NCBI GenBank assembly: GCA_012934845.2
Contig: WNNJ02003239.1
Span: forward strand, 1 to 64,000
Direction of reading: 5' to 3'
Length of the DNA stretch: 64,000 bases
DNA from: Pomphorhynchus laevis
Taxonomy: Eukaryota > Acanthocephala > Palaeacanthocephala > Echinorhynchida > Pomphorhynchidae
The translations under genes and the position numbers were made by a program. Position 1 is the stretch's first letter. Every line of letters starts with the position of its first letter. Under the pieces are notes generated by a model. It had not been told where the DNA came from. It saw only the letters and a program-made list of their open reading frames with translations, and ran no database searches. This document shows, one piece after another, positions 32,683 through 47,600 of this stretch.

Positions 32683-35600
32683 TTAAGTGGAATGTTTCTT
32701 CAATGCTTTAGTCAAGAAGTCTATAAGGTCTGAATTATCCACATCGGCCTCAATGCAAACATAAATAATAAACACTTCAATTCATTATTGTAACAAATAA
32801 CTAACTAATACAATTTATATCGTATCAATATCTCCTTTAACAAATAATTACAATTGTTTATATTTTTATCCTACAAACTTAAAAAAGTTTAATTTCATTT
32901 TGCCAATTAAATTAGATTAATCATATCAAATCAAATTTGATATAAATTAATTTACATTCAATTAATTATAAACTTTTCATCAACAAAGTAATGCTTACCA
33001 TTGATTATCATTAGTGTTTAAATTGATTTTTTTCTGAAAATATTAATTTTTTTGTATAAATCAAATCCTTTTTGCAAGTTAAACAATATGTTAAACAATA
33101 TGGGACTGCAATTATATCTTTAATAAATTAAAATCACATACCAACGAAATTTCTCGCTTATTCTGTAAGCAATTGAATTAGTTAAATTATAAGCTAATTT
33201 ATGGGTTAAATATGTATAAATTGCCTACTGCTAAGATAATTATATTATACTGCTATAAAGTGTCTAAAAACTATAAAGTGTCTTTATACTGCTATAAAGA
33301 CAACGTGTGTTGTCTATAGAGTGTCTCTTTATAATATCTATAAAGAGACACTTTATAGACAACACACGTTGCTTAAACTTAAAATTTAATTTGAAATTTA
33401 ATTTTAAATTAAGTCTGTAGGATTAATTACATTGCGGAGCTAACACAATTCTTGAATAAATGAAAGAAAGAAATATAAAAATAGTAATTTACATAAAAAT
33501 GTCATAGCAAAATTTTTTATTTTACTAATTAATTTAATCTTGAAATCATTTTTAATAAAAATTATTTTATTATTACTTAAATTATTAAATTATTATTTAA
33601 GATTGTAAAATAATAAAAATTAGATGCTCTTATTATATAATAAGATATAATAATATAATAATAGATAATTTTTATTTAATAATAAAAATTATCACTCTTA
33701 TTAGATTAATAAGAGTGATAAAATAATGACAAGAAGATGTTTTAATAAAAAACTCTTCTTGTCATTTTCTATCTACTCATTTCAACATGTATGATTGAAA
33801 TATACAATACAATGACATGAAGCTGCTTCCATGGTAATTCAGAGTTAATTTTGTTAGTCTAAAATGGCTCAATGTAAATTTAACAATATAATAATAGTCA
33901 TTGGTTAATTAAACTATTAAATTATAGTCATTAGTTAATGGTAGTATTTTGTTTTATATTTTTACTCAATTTAAATAAAAGCGTTTTTATATTTGAGATG
34001 ATTCAAAAACAGCCTATTTTAATTAATTTTCGTATTTTAATTTATATTTACTTGCTATTATAAATTTATTATCATTTTTTCAATTAATGATTTCAATTTG
34101 TAAACAAAGGATTTATTTTAACGTGGCAAATGCGTGCCAGCGCACGCTGTGAATCAGGTGTCGAGAAGGTGTGAACGGAGGAGGTGTTTGAACACTTTTA
34201 TGCATGCGATTTCTATCGAGTGATTAGAGCGGAAAGCGGATTGGAAAGGAGGGGACAGATTGGATGAGGAGAGATAAGCGTTGATTTGTATTAAGATAAG
34301 GCGCTCGAACAGCTTGGAAAGAGTAGGGAGTAGTGAAATGGGCGATAGCTAGAAGGAAGAGAGGGGTCGAGCGATTGTTTCTTAAGGAGCGGACGAACGA
34401 TTGCGGATTTCCAGTGTGAAGGGAAGATATGACTGCAGATGGACGAGTTAAACAAGGTTGTGAGAAAAGGGATTATCGATGAGCATATAGATTTTAATAT
34501 GTGAGTAGGCAGGGGATCGGCATGTGAGGTTTTGTTGGGCAAGGACATGAGGACAGATGATACTTCTGTAGGTGAGACAGGGAGAAGATGAAAGAGTTCC
34601 GGAAGGATGAGATTATACTGGGCAGAGTGGGATAGGATGGAGCGAGCAAGGACTAAGTTAAAAGTGTGCCAGAGAGTCTTAGAGTTGAATGAAGTGATGA
34701 TTTTATGCTGCCAGAAGGAGTTGCATTTGGTACGTAGTAGGCTGAGATGAGACCGGCGAAGAGCAAGATAAGAATCACGGAAAGACGGAGTGATCAAGCG
34801 GAAATCGCGTCTGAGAGAGCGGTGATAGACTCGAAAAGCATGGCGGAGTCGACGCTTTGAGAGTAGACATTGGATGTCAAACCATGGGGCACGGTGCAAG
34901 CGACGGTGTGTGTGAGACTTGAAGGGCAAGAGAATATCGAGAGTTGATGTGAGTTCTGAGTGGAAAAGAAAGGCGAGATCGTGAAGATATGAATATGTTA
35001 TTGTGGGTAATGATAGAGAAGATTTGAGTAAGGCAGAGCGGAGAAGGGAGATGCCAAGATTTCTCCAAGGGCGACGTAGGATTGTAGGTGTGTGAGGATG
35101 GGTGTGGTTGTGAGTGAGATTAAGGATGATAAGAAAGTGATCGGATAGACCAGGATCAGAGATAGACAGTGAGGTGTAGGCAGCAAAATGATCGGGGACA
35201 GCGATGATGTCGAGTGCCCCACCAAGTATATGTGTGGGGGCAGTGGAGATTAGTTTGTAATTGTAGTTGGATAGAATGTTGATGAACCGGATGGAATCCG
35301 TGGAAGAGGGGCGGTCTAGGCGGATATTGAAGTCGCTTAGAAGGAGTGAAGGGATTGAGGACAAAGAACAATGAGAAAGGAGGACAGCGAGTTCGGTAAA
35401 AAATAAGGCAGTAGGAGCTGATAAATCAGGACGGTATACAATGGCGAGATCTAGAGTGATCGGGTTAGAATAACGACAAGTGAGCAATTCAAAAGAGCAA
35501 GGACTGAAAGGGGGATTGATTTTGCGAAGAGACGCTGGGTGACGCGCGAGTGCGACGATGCCGCCATGATTAGAGAATTTAGAAGGGCATTAGCTGAGGT

Positions 35601-38600
35601 GGCGGGCGGATTCGACTAGGGAGCAACCGGTAGAGAGCATACGGTGAATGGAAAGGTCGTCGGAATCTGAGTGCCAGAATTCGGTGAGGCAGAAGAGATC
35701 GATGGATTGCTTGGTGAATAGGTTGAGGATAAGATCGGATTTATTGAGAATAGATCTAGTGTTAAGGAGACCGAGGCTGAAACCGTGTGTTGTGGCGAAA
35801 GAGACTAGTGGAGAAGACACATAGGAGAGATGGAGCGCCATCGAATTTTTGGACGGGTGTGGACAACTTGAAAATTTCCGTCTATGTTTCGGATTGAGAG
35901 TGAGGTCTCGCAGTTCTCCTCGCGACCGCGATTATCGATGCGGGCTGAAGAGATTTGAGCGATTTCAGAAGATGCGCGATCGGGGAAAATTCGAGTGGTT
36001 GAAGATGACATGAGTTTGAATCGTTGAGAGAGGACAGAAGACGCGTGAGAGCGATGTCTGAAAATAATTTTTAGGAGAGGAGGGCTGGGAAGGATTAGAT
36101 TGAGAAGATTTGTTTAGACGGATGAATGCGACTGGAGAAATGTCCTTGAAAAAGGATGGTTTATCCGCAGGAACAATAGACGAGAGGATGGATCTGAAGG
36201 CGGAAACATCGTGGTCTAGACGTGCTTGTGGAGATAAGGAGTTAGAAGGCGTGATATTAGTAACAATGACGCAACGATCGCGAGAAGCAAAGCGCTTCCG
36301 TAAAGGAGGACGACTGACGTGAGTAGGTGAGATCACGATAGAAGAGCTGGCAGTTGATGATTTGGAGGGATTCAATTAATTAATTAAATTTCATTTAATT
36401 AATTTAATTCAATTAATTATAATTTAATTAATTATTTCATACATTTCTTACATCACAAATAAATAGTAAAAACAATTTACTTACTTCTTCACGGCTTTGA
36501 ACCATGCGAACCTTGACCTGCTCATTATCAATTTCATTTTGACTAATAACAACGCAAATCGGTATGTGTTTTGCCTCACAATACTGTAACTGTGTAAGAA
36601 ATTTAGCCTTCTGCTTCGGGCAGAATCCAACCTTCAGGTTTGATAAAAATTGCTTGAAATTTAAAAAAAAAAGTAAAAATACCTTAAATCCAGCGTTTAT
36701 CAAATGTTTAGTTAATTTCATTCGTTCAATGATAAATCCTTTTTGAGGTGATGCGATGTAAATTTCTGTTTCAACCGGACGATACTTAACATGGACATTT
36801 TAAAAATAAATATAAAAAATAATAAATAATAAATAAATATAAACAAAAACAATGAAATTTATTGTTTAATTTTCAACAGTTTGTATATTGAATAATAAAT
36901 ATTTTGCAAAGATAATTTATACTTTCGACAAATGTTCGCTATATGCTGTATTTAAAATATAACAAAATATAATAAAATTTAATATAAATAAATAATAAAA
37001 TATAATATTATATAAATCAAGTTTATTCGTATCTTACTTACTATCTTTACAAATATTTTCCAGGTTAAGTTAAAACAAATTGTGCAATTTAGGTATTTTT
37101 ATATTTAATTTAAAATTATTTTAATTGTCTTTCAAAATGATAAGTTAACCGCTGATATATTGTGATATTATTAATTATATAAATTTTAAAACAAAAGCTC
37201 TATTTATATACAGATCTTTTATTATATTAAATATAATATAATTTTAAAATATAATTTTAGGATGAAAATTGTTTACTTTTGTAAACCTTTTTAATGACGG
37301 AATTTGATAGTGAAATGTGGCAGCAGCGAATAGTCATGGGTCTATACCGGAGTTATTAAAAGATTCAAATCAACACTTTCAGGTAGGTTGTTATCTAATT
37401 TTGCTTCATCGTGAGAGTTTTTATAATAAAAACTCTCGCGATAATTAATTGAGAAATAAAAGTTGCGTTGATTATAAATATTAAAATATCAAATATTTAA
37501 TATTGATTAATATTAAAATATTTATAATATAATATTATATGATTATAATTAAAATAATGTATTATTTTCTGCAGGCAAGTGAAATAAATTAAGGATTTCT
37601 AATTTTGCAGCATATACATTTTTTGATAAAAAAGATATAAATATAAGTTATTTAAGAAAATTTGCGTTGACAATGTGTATTTGGTATAGCAACATCTAGA
37701 TTCTAAAAAGGTAAATTATAATTAAAATAACAACTCTGTTTTTCGAAGCTTCGAAACGCTTCTAAAGAAATTCACAAATTTTACATTTTGTTAATTTTTA
37801 TATACAAAATTTTTATGTTCATTTGATTTAAAAATTTAATAAAATGTAAATAGTAAAAAATTAATAAAAACTTAGACAACCTCTAATATAGAAATAAATG
37901 TTAAACGAAAAATTCGAGAGCAGTTTATTCAATTGCTTATTTGAAAAATGCTTCATTGACCTTTATGAAAAATGCGTATGACAGTGTTAAGACGCTGCAT
38001 GAGCCATGTGCTGGCACGTTTTCCCCCGTGTATCGAGGCAGCTTAGCTCCTAGCGATTCCAGACAATTCATTACCGATGGACCGAATGCGCCAATATTTT
38101 CGAGAGCGATGAGAGTAAATTCGTGCGGGCGCTTTTCGAGGCGACTGTATTTGGCCCTTTTCTTTTCGGAGCATCGGGCGACTGCGCCGGCCGTGAATAC
38201 TGCGCTGGATTCATAGCTATCGGCGAGGATGTTGGAACAGGTAAATTCCAGCACTATGACTCGGTCCGCGTCCAACGTAGTGCCATCTGGCCTCTTTCCA
38301 TCGTTTCGCGACAGACTAACTGGTTCGGGTATGGACGAAATGCTAGAAGCTTGAAGCTATTTTATAACTAGCTCGTTGACATCTAAATGACGGAGAAAGT
38401 GTGTATTTGACCGCCGGCAATCAAGAGTGTGTCCGATTTCTCGATCTACGGGTTCGCAACATGCGAATACATAGGGCTAGCTGATTGAACTCCTAACCAC
38501 AGTGCAACGGCTAGAGATAGTGATTGATCGCATAGGCGGGTCCCATTGAGGATATTGGGATAGTTTCAACAAAGGCTCCGGCGTAAATACAAACAACAGC

Positions 38601-41600
38601 AACCAGACAAACATGGCATGGTGTGGTTTCGGATTCTGTCAGCAGGTTGTTATAACGCAGTTAGTATAGAATCCGTCCACAGTTTTTTGAATAATTAGTT
38701 CCGAAAGGACGGAGGGGTAAACATTTGCGCTCAAGACGATGATAGCGTCGTTAGAGTCGGAATCTTGTGAGCCAGCCGCGGTGATCGTTGTGTTTCGGAG
38801 TAAGAAATCAATAAAGTCTTCGGCTCCAAAGATCGAGGACGTGGATGCTAGAATTGCGGTTTCAGTAATTAATCGAAGTCCTAGACCGCCTAGTCTTACA
38901 AGAGCGTCATATAAACAAAGGATTGTCTGTTTCCACGCTTAAACTGGTAAGGAAATATTCGGAATGATTGAAATTAGCATCTTCAGTTATCTGTTAAAGA
39001 GCGACGATTCCCCACTTCGGAAACACGGGGAGCAAGAACCCTATCTCGGGTAGGCTAATGCTGTTCCGAAGCAGGAACAATGCGTCGTGCTTGTTGAGTT
39101 TGGTCAGTCTGATTACCGCTTAAATTAGTTCTCTAACGGCTACATTAAATGCCTTGTCGATTTGTGTATCGCGGCCAATCGCGGAACCATCAGATAAGCG
39201 TCTGACGGTGGAATAGATTTGCAGTCAGTAAGGTGATATATTGTTTGCCAAATTTCTTCACTCTCAGTTACGACCTCGAACTTCTTCGTGTTGAGATCTA
39301 GTCCGATTTCTGTGCTGAGCCTCTGAACTTCAAAGATACTTGAAACCAGAGACGAAGTAGATCAACCCAGTACACACTCATCCGGATACCATATGTTCAG
39401 ATTGCCACATAGGCTTTGTGCCAAGTCGTTAACTGCAAGGCATAACGGAAGTGGGCTGAGTGGGTCTCCCTGTTGAACGCCCTTTTGGGATTCAACGATG
39501 TTGTCACCAAAAAATAAACGGCTCAGCTTATCGTAGTACATGCGAACGTAAGGCGTGATATTTGGAATCTCTTTTAAAACACAGTTCAGAAATACGTCAC
39601 GTTTGATACAGTTCAACGCATTGCAAAAATCAAGTTTTACCAGCGATTGCAAACTGCCGGCCGTGCTGCGTAGAAACGATCTTGTCGCGTAGAGTACTGT
39701 CTCGATTCCTTGCGGCACCCCAACGCCAAGCTGGACTGAGAGTAGCATGTTAACCATCACCTCCGTGGTGTGCCAGCTTGGGATTTATAAGGCTACATGC
39801 CCTATTGTAAAGACTACTGCAATCGTGCGAACACTCCTCCATTTTTCTTGAGAAAGGCTTGTAGTTTGGCTACACACACGATTAAACGGTGGGAGAGATT
39901 GATGTGGGTATATTGCCTGATAACAAAATATCAACAGGCTAACCAGTGACGCGGTTAGTATGATGACAGGTGGTTCGGTCTGGTGTGCCAACAAGTCTTT
40001 ATGATGAGCAGGACTAAGGCTTCGCGTTCGCCAGTCGATGACTTGGGAAAAGAGCGTAGTGCTCAGAGAAGCGAATTTGCGGTAGCAACTTGGCTGGTGG
40101 CGTCCGTAGGAAATCGTATAGAGGATTGGGTACTGGCGGTTCGTCTGTCGGGGTATTTTGCCTGCAAAGCAGCAACAGTTGTGTCGTCAGTCGGCATCAA
40201 GGCTGCGTCACTGCATTACGTACGGAGTACTTCTCGAATATCCACATCCTCGATTTTTCCTGAAACTTTACGTCTCAGATGTTCTTCGCTTTCTTCAGGA
40301 ATCGAGCGGTGACAAATTGGTCGGCCTTGATAGATGTTGATAGAGTCATCGTAGCAGTTACTGGCCATCTTGATCAGTGCAGTAAGTGAACGAACTTCAG
40401 CTGAATCAGTGTCCTTCCGACGGATGAGAAGGGCGACTTTTGGAAAACATGTCATGTTCCACCATGCGTTTACGTCGGAAGCATTCAAGACAACAGCGTC
40501 AACAACATCTGCCATCTTTGAAGCGACCCATGCTCTAGCTCCACGTGGGATCCGGCGAATTATCCGTGCGTTCTTGGTAAGCAAGGCCGAACGTTCTAGC
40601 AGTTTGTGTTAAAGTTTTAAAATTCTCAGATAAGAGCTCAATGCAAAAAGAGTGCTCGGTGCTTTCGTCAGTGGCAATGGCAAGCTCACGGATTGATCTA
40701 AACAAGTTAGTGTTGTATGGAACTATGACATTTGGAAGTCCAGAACTGCAAAAGCCTGGCGTTGGACCATGTTTTCGTATCACTCCGGATGCGTTAGCGG
40801 CGAAGAGCTTGCAACAATTTGAGCACTGTATCAGCCCTTTGCTTAATGTGTGTATTCGACTCAATTCTATTGTTGACTGGCCTATTTGGTTCTGTAAGTT
40901 TTGTACAAGGGAGGATTGGTGACTATCAAACGACACTGCGGTTCGATAGTAGCTTGAATTTTAGCGTCAGTGCGGTCGTTTAATAAAACATCGGTGCTGT
41001 TGTTTGGTCTGATATTCAATTCGCATTGAGTAGTGATAATTAGAGAACACATTACGATCGCTGGTTCTCTCTCGGAAGTTGTTATATGATAAATCTTGTA
41101 TGATATATTGTACATATTAGCTCTTAAAGTTTTACTATCATATAATCAGTTGAACACTCAAAGCTTTTATTGTCAGTTTTTATAAAAAAATTTAACCAGT
41201 CATTTTTAACCAATTTTCTAAACAATTAATTATTTAGTTAATTTTAAAAAATTATTTAAAATAATTTAAAATACTAATTATTTAAAATATGAGAGATTTT
41301 CTTGGAAAACGTTAAGGAATAAGTGTTCACAACATATATTCTTATTTATTATTTATAAAAATTATTGTAATAAATAATATATAATTTCAGTATATACAAA
41401 TTTAAAATTATCTAATGTGAAGAAATGATTTAAAAATTAATTGTCTTATATTGAATAAATTTTAATAATTAAATAAAATTTAATAATTAATCGAAATTAA
41501 ATAATGAAATAAAAATAACAATTAGTTATAAAAATAATTTAATGAAAAAAAAACACTTATAAAAGACAAAAATTAATAATGAATACTAAATATAAATATA

Positions 41601-44600
41601 CAACTAAAATTTTACATTTCACAAAATTTGAAATGTAAACTTTACATTAAACAATGCAATTGTGCCGAAGAGTTAAATACAAATTAAATAATAAATCTAA
41701 AGTCTAATTAAAATATGTAAAGTCTAACTTATTGATTGAAAATAAATTTTGACAATAAATTATCCAAATTGTTTAAACATTAGACCGTATAGCTGAAATA
41801 TCTTATATTTGCTAACAAAGTTTATAATTGAAAGTTGAAATAAACTGAAATACCTTGTCCTTTTCCGTTTGACGCTCGATTATTGTAGCAAGACGTTCAA
41901 CGCCAAAACTAACACCAACACATGGAACAACTTCTTTTGGGTTAGTGGTAAATCCAGATACTAGACCGTCATATCTTCCACCAGCGGCAACGCTACCAAT
42001 ACTAATGTCTTCTCCTGTTTTGGAATCTTTTAAATCGTAATCTTTAAAGGTTCAAATAGATTAAACATTACTGCTATATCTCAGATAAAATTAAACAATC
42101 AAATAACATTTACAGTAAATTGGAAAGCCATCGATTTATAAAAACGATGAGTCAGAATTAATCAAACAATGCCGAATAGAATGCAAATAAAATTACATTT
42201 TAACAAATACATTTTTATCAAATAAAAAAAGATGACTTCTACTGATAGCACAATAATGATGCTGATATCTTAATTAGGTCATAGAAAATTAAAGTCAATT
42301 TTATAAGATCCTTAAGAATGTTGTGGCAAAATAAAATTGATCACCCTGTTTTATTTGAGTTGTCAATATACAGTGATAAAGATGTAACAAAGATTAGTAA
42401 GTGATTACAGACAAAAAGACCGTTCAGATAAATGTATTGTTGCATGACATTTTACAATTAAAGTCCACTTTATAAGATTCCTAAGCGTCGCCTTGCAAAA
42501 TAAATTACATGCTCTCCATTTTTTATGATAGTGTATTGATAAGTGTGTATTGACAAATTGGTCAATATGTAAGAAGATAAATAACTGATTGCAGACAAAA
42601 ATAGCTTTCTGAGAAATGTACTTTGGCATGACATTTTATATCACTTTTGTGACTAATTGAGTCACAATACGAGGCTGATTCCAAGCGATTTGTAGTATAT
42701 ATTTATATCACTACAAGACACCAGAATATTATAAGTAAATATTAAAATTTTGTAATATATTACAATTAAGCTGACTGAGTCAGTAAGTTAAACTATTTCG
42801 CTTATAATGCTCGCTTTTAGATCGATATAGTGGTAAATAATTCGTGCTTTGTATACATTGAAAAAGGTATAATACCTTAAATAATATTAAAAAATAATAA
42901 TATTTTATATTATTATAAAATAATACAATAATATAATACCATTTATACCTTGAAAAGGTATAACGAAATTGTTAAAAGATTTTACGAAGGCGAAAACATT
43001 TAACCCTTTGTAACAATTACCAATAACTTCTATAAAGACTTAACTATAAAAAGACTTTTATTAGAGACGTTTTTCACAGATCATTTATGTATTGGTAAAG
43101 TGACTTATAAATATTCAATAAGTGTTTAGTTTTCTTCCGTAGCTTATATTGTTTATGAATGATATTCCTGACAAAAATTGTAACTGATAGTTTTGTTATA
43201 AATGTCGGTTGTTAAAAATGTCTTATGAAATTGTTAACGTAGATCCACATCAATCTTATTTATACTAATTAAAGATATTTTTTAATAAAGTAGAAGTAAT
43301 TGACTTACCTTTGCTAATAGTTTAATAATACATGATTTGTGTGAATACTACCAATCATATAATGTTAATACAAGTCATTTTAAGACTTAATAGTCTGAGT
43401 ATATAAAAAATTATTTTTGTCGAGTAATCCGTTAATAGATGATTAGTAAATAAGTTATATTCACAGATAATATAATCTTTGTTATTCATACAAAGAATTG
43501 TTTGTATTAAATATTGAAAATTACCAAACATTTGAGTTGCTGTTAATGATAATTAAAACAGTGCAATGACAATTAGGTCGTATAATACAACCTCTTTGCC
43601 AGGTAATCCGTGTAATTGATCCTATAAATTCTCAAATCATGCAGTGGCATTTAAATGTATGCATTCTTGCTGTTTATATTGTCCGGTTCATCCGGTACTT
43701 GCCATGACGCTAGGTGATATTTGCACATTATCACATGAAAACTGGCTTTGAAGAGCTCAAACACATATCACTCACACAAAAACTCAAAATGGATTGACTG
43801 CTTTCAGCTTTCACACACAATGTAAATTTACATATCACGTTTTTACCAGTTATATTATTAACTTCATATATATTTATCCGTTAAGTAAGGCCAATTATGT
43901 TACACATGCCAAACGCCACAATCCAACAGTGATACAATTAATGTATTTTCGATTTAATATCATTGTAATTATTTTTATAAATTTACAGAAAGAAATTAGC
44001 TTTATACCCACAATTGCAATATTTCGATAGATCCAGCAAATATCTGTCAGAAAATTCCAGCAGTTGATTAAACAGAAAAAGCATTAAGTTTGCCATTGAT
44101 GCAAAATACTCAAAATTTGTAATAACCGAAAAAATCAAAGAAAACAAATATAAAATGTAAAAAATATGATTAAAGAGATGACACTATTAGTACTGCATAA
44201 CAAAAGTATAAAAAAATGTAGCAAATACAAACATATTTTTTGATATTTAGAATTGGATTCTAAATAAACATTTAACATGTTTTTAATATTTTTATCATAA
44301 TATTTTCAATATTTTTATCATATCATATGCTTAATTGATTTGTACTCAATCAATTTGTAAAATGTCCGACGGATCTAACGACGGCCGTAAATATCCCAAG
44401 TATCGTGTATGTTGGAAACTAAAACGACTGCAATAAAAAAGCGAAATTTGAAAAATCAAAAAATATAAAATTGACAATTAATTGAACTCAAAAAAATGAA
44501 AGTTTTATATTAAAGGTTTAATATTGTAATATTTAATATTTCCATAATATTTTGAATATTTTTATTTTTTCAAAAATAAAAAAAAATACATTTGACGGTA

Positions 44601-47600
44601 AAATGTCATGAATTTTGTGTTTAATTTGGTTTTTGATAAAAAACGCAAATTTATTTATGTGAAATTAACTTACCAGTGAGAACGGCTTCATAAATAAGTC
44701 CGGTATAATAATCTAACCCCCTTGCTAGACTCAAGTCAAACACAACCTAAAAGAAAAGGGTTAATGATTAGATTGAAAAAGGGTCAAAGCTAAATTATAT
44801 AAAATAAAGAATAAAGAATAACTTAACGAGTTTAGAATGTAAGCTGAACGTCAAGGTTTTAAAAACCGCAGAAATGTCTGGCAAGCAACTACAACGTTAT
44901 CAAAAACGTTACAAAATTATTTTCTGAAACAGTTTAAGAACAACTTAGAAACCGATCATCATATTTCTTCGGTCACGATGGATACTGCACCATAAGAAAA
45001 TGCAAACCACGTAGAAAATCTCGTTGCAAATAATGTGATCCAGTGTCCATACAATGGATTTGTATTACGCGTAAAAGTAAATTTAAATTGCAGCAATAAT
45101 TGTAAATATTATAATGTAGCGCCGGTCAAAACAGTCAATCCATCAAGAATAAGGCTAACAAACGCCGTACCAATATCAAAGCGAAAAAAATTAACAATGA
45201 CGGAGCGGTCGAACATATTATGAAAATCAAGAAAATGCATGACCACGACACTCATCAGCAGTAGTTATGACGATAACAATATACTTAAACAATAGAAATT
45301 CTGGATTAGTCGACGGATGACTGTTTAAATATCGAATTTAAATTTTTCAAATACAAATATTTTGTATTTGAAAATTTTATAAATTTATCTGTTTTAAAAA
45401 TATAGAAAAAAAATAAATTTATTTCTATATAAAAATATATATTAATTTCTATATAAAAATATAGAAAAATTAAATTATTTGTTGATATTTTTTCTATTGT
45501 CTATTAATTTAATATATATAATTTATTTTATATATAATTTAATATAATATATATTATATATTAATCAATATTAATTTGTTGATATTTTTCTATGGTGAAT
45601 ATAGAAAAATATATGCAGCGAAATACAATAACTTAAATATACCATCATTTGTACGATAATACCTTTTGGTCAATTCCAAAGGCACGCAAAAATGTTGAAA
45701 GAGTTTTGAGATCTTCAATCCCGGCTAATATTGACGAGTTGGCAATCAACGTAGTATCGCTATTCAATAGCATATCCATTTGATCAATGCTTCCTTAAAA
45801 ATAAATACTGATAAAATCAAATAAAAAGTTTTACTTTGATTTACGATATTGATAGAAAAGTAAATATCAAAAAAAGTAAAATAATTGTCAAAAGTAGTTT
45901 GACTTTTAACATTAGAAATTCTTAATGCATTTAAGTAAAATAAATAAAAATAAAAATAAAATTCAAAGATATTTAGACTCTTTGATATCAAAAAGGATGT
46001 TTGACATTTATTCATGATTCAAACGATTTGGGAATAAAAATGTTCGGGTTAATTTGTTCATTGTTCGGGTCAATATTGGGAATATTCCCAATGCTAATCA
46101 ATTCAAACGAATTGGTCAATATTGAGATGAAACGTACGCGCGTCAGGTTTTATATTTACTCTATGATCTATGATCAAATCTTTAAAAATACTCAATTGAA
46201 GTATTTGTTAGGCGATAATTTGGACACAGCGTGATTATGCCCCATTGAAACTTGAGTTTTTGCCGCCCCTTCCACATTTGATAACTTGGTTGCTTGAAAA
46301 ATATATAAAATAATCCCAATCGCATGGCATCTCTGATTCAATAATATGTAAGGGAATCCTCTAAAATTGTCCACCAAGTCACATGAGCGATTGTATCAAT
46401 TGAGGATACACCTGAAAGTAGTTTATCTTCAACGATATTATGAATAAACTTATAAGGAGAGAATAAAGTACGTATAATTTGTTATTGGTTAATTTTTCTG
46501 TTTCAGGCAATGACAAAGAAGCAATTTGTTCTATTTTTAAAGCACTAAATGTGCCAATATTTGTTCATCAGTCATCATAGAATCTTTTAAATTCGACTAA
46601 AAGTTCTGACTTATTCTAATAATACACGCTTAGTGCTGAAAGCTACTCAAAGTTCGAGAAAACATCATTTCTTCGCAACAAATAATGCGCAAGTAACTGA
46701 GCGTGTTCTGAATAAAATCTTAGAGACGAGTGTCGTTCACGTCGAGCTAGAAGCCATATCATTTTCACATTTTAAGTAGAGTTCTATCATTTCACAGACA
46801 AGGAGTATTCTCTTCTGTAGAGAATTATGCTTTAATGTTGTACTTTTGCTTGAAACATTCTCAATCTTTTTTCAGAGTTTTTACATTATAGAAAGATTTG
46901 AATATATAAGTGAACGCAAGCGTCCTTAAGGGATATATAGGTTTGTTGAAATTATTGCATTTAATAGTTTACTAGTCTTATTACTCCGCCCTTATATTCG
47001 TGTCTTGTCAATAGTCAATACTCCCACAATTATTCTCGCGTCTTGTCGCTTTGAACCAAATCTATTGGTATCGGATATGAGTTGTCTTATTAATTTCACT
47101 TTGCTAAACGTACACTGGTACGATCTGCTAAACGTAAGCTAAAGTACGCTAGCGTTTTAACGATATAGTTTAGCTAGATTGACCAAGCTAGATTGACTTG
47201 TCATGTACTTCGCTTGTAATACAGTAATAATATTATTATTACAAATATGTATAATACATTTTGTAATACATATTTGAATGCTACGGACCGGTACTTCATG
47301 AATATATCGTTTTTAACTCTTTGGCTTCGTTGTAATCCCTATCACGAATATCAGACCCCTTCAAATATCACGAAAATCGCAAAAATGCAAAATATAATGA
47401 ACGAATAGTGGAAGTTGAGAATGCATCCTTTCATCGGATTATATTATCGACCACAGGAGGGATGTGTCCGACAACGAACGCTGTACTGAAACAAATATTA
47501 AGTCAGATATCCACTCGCACTCATTCTTCGTACAAAGATTGTATACGAACCATACGATCAAGGATCTCAACCCTTATTGCAAAGACTGTTTCAATGTCAA

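Noticed and set aside
35590-36322. Separate host genes for the GC-rich frames near 36 kb
   Set aside because: Both strands are open because of base composition; the minus strand carries LINE endonuclease motifs in order.
37941-40922. Plus-strand open frames across this block (e.g. 37,941-38,216, 39,983-40,312, 40,641-40,922)
   Set aside because: They are shadows of the minus-strand RT element, where all recognised motifs lie.
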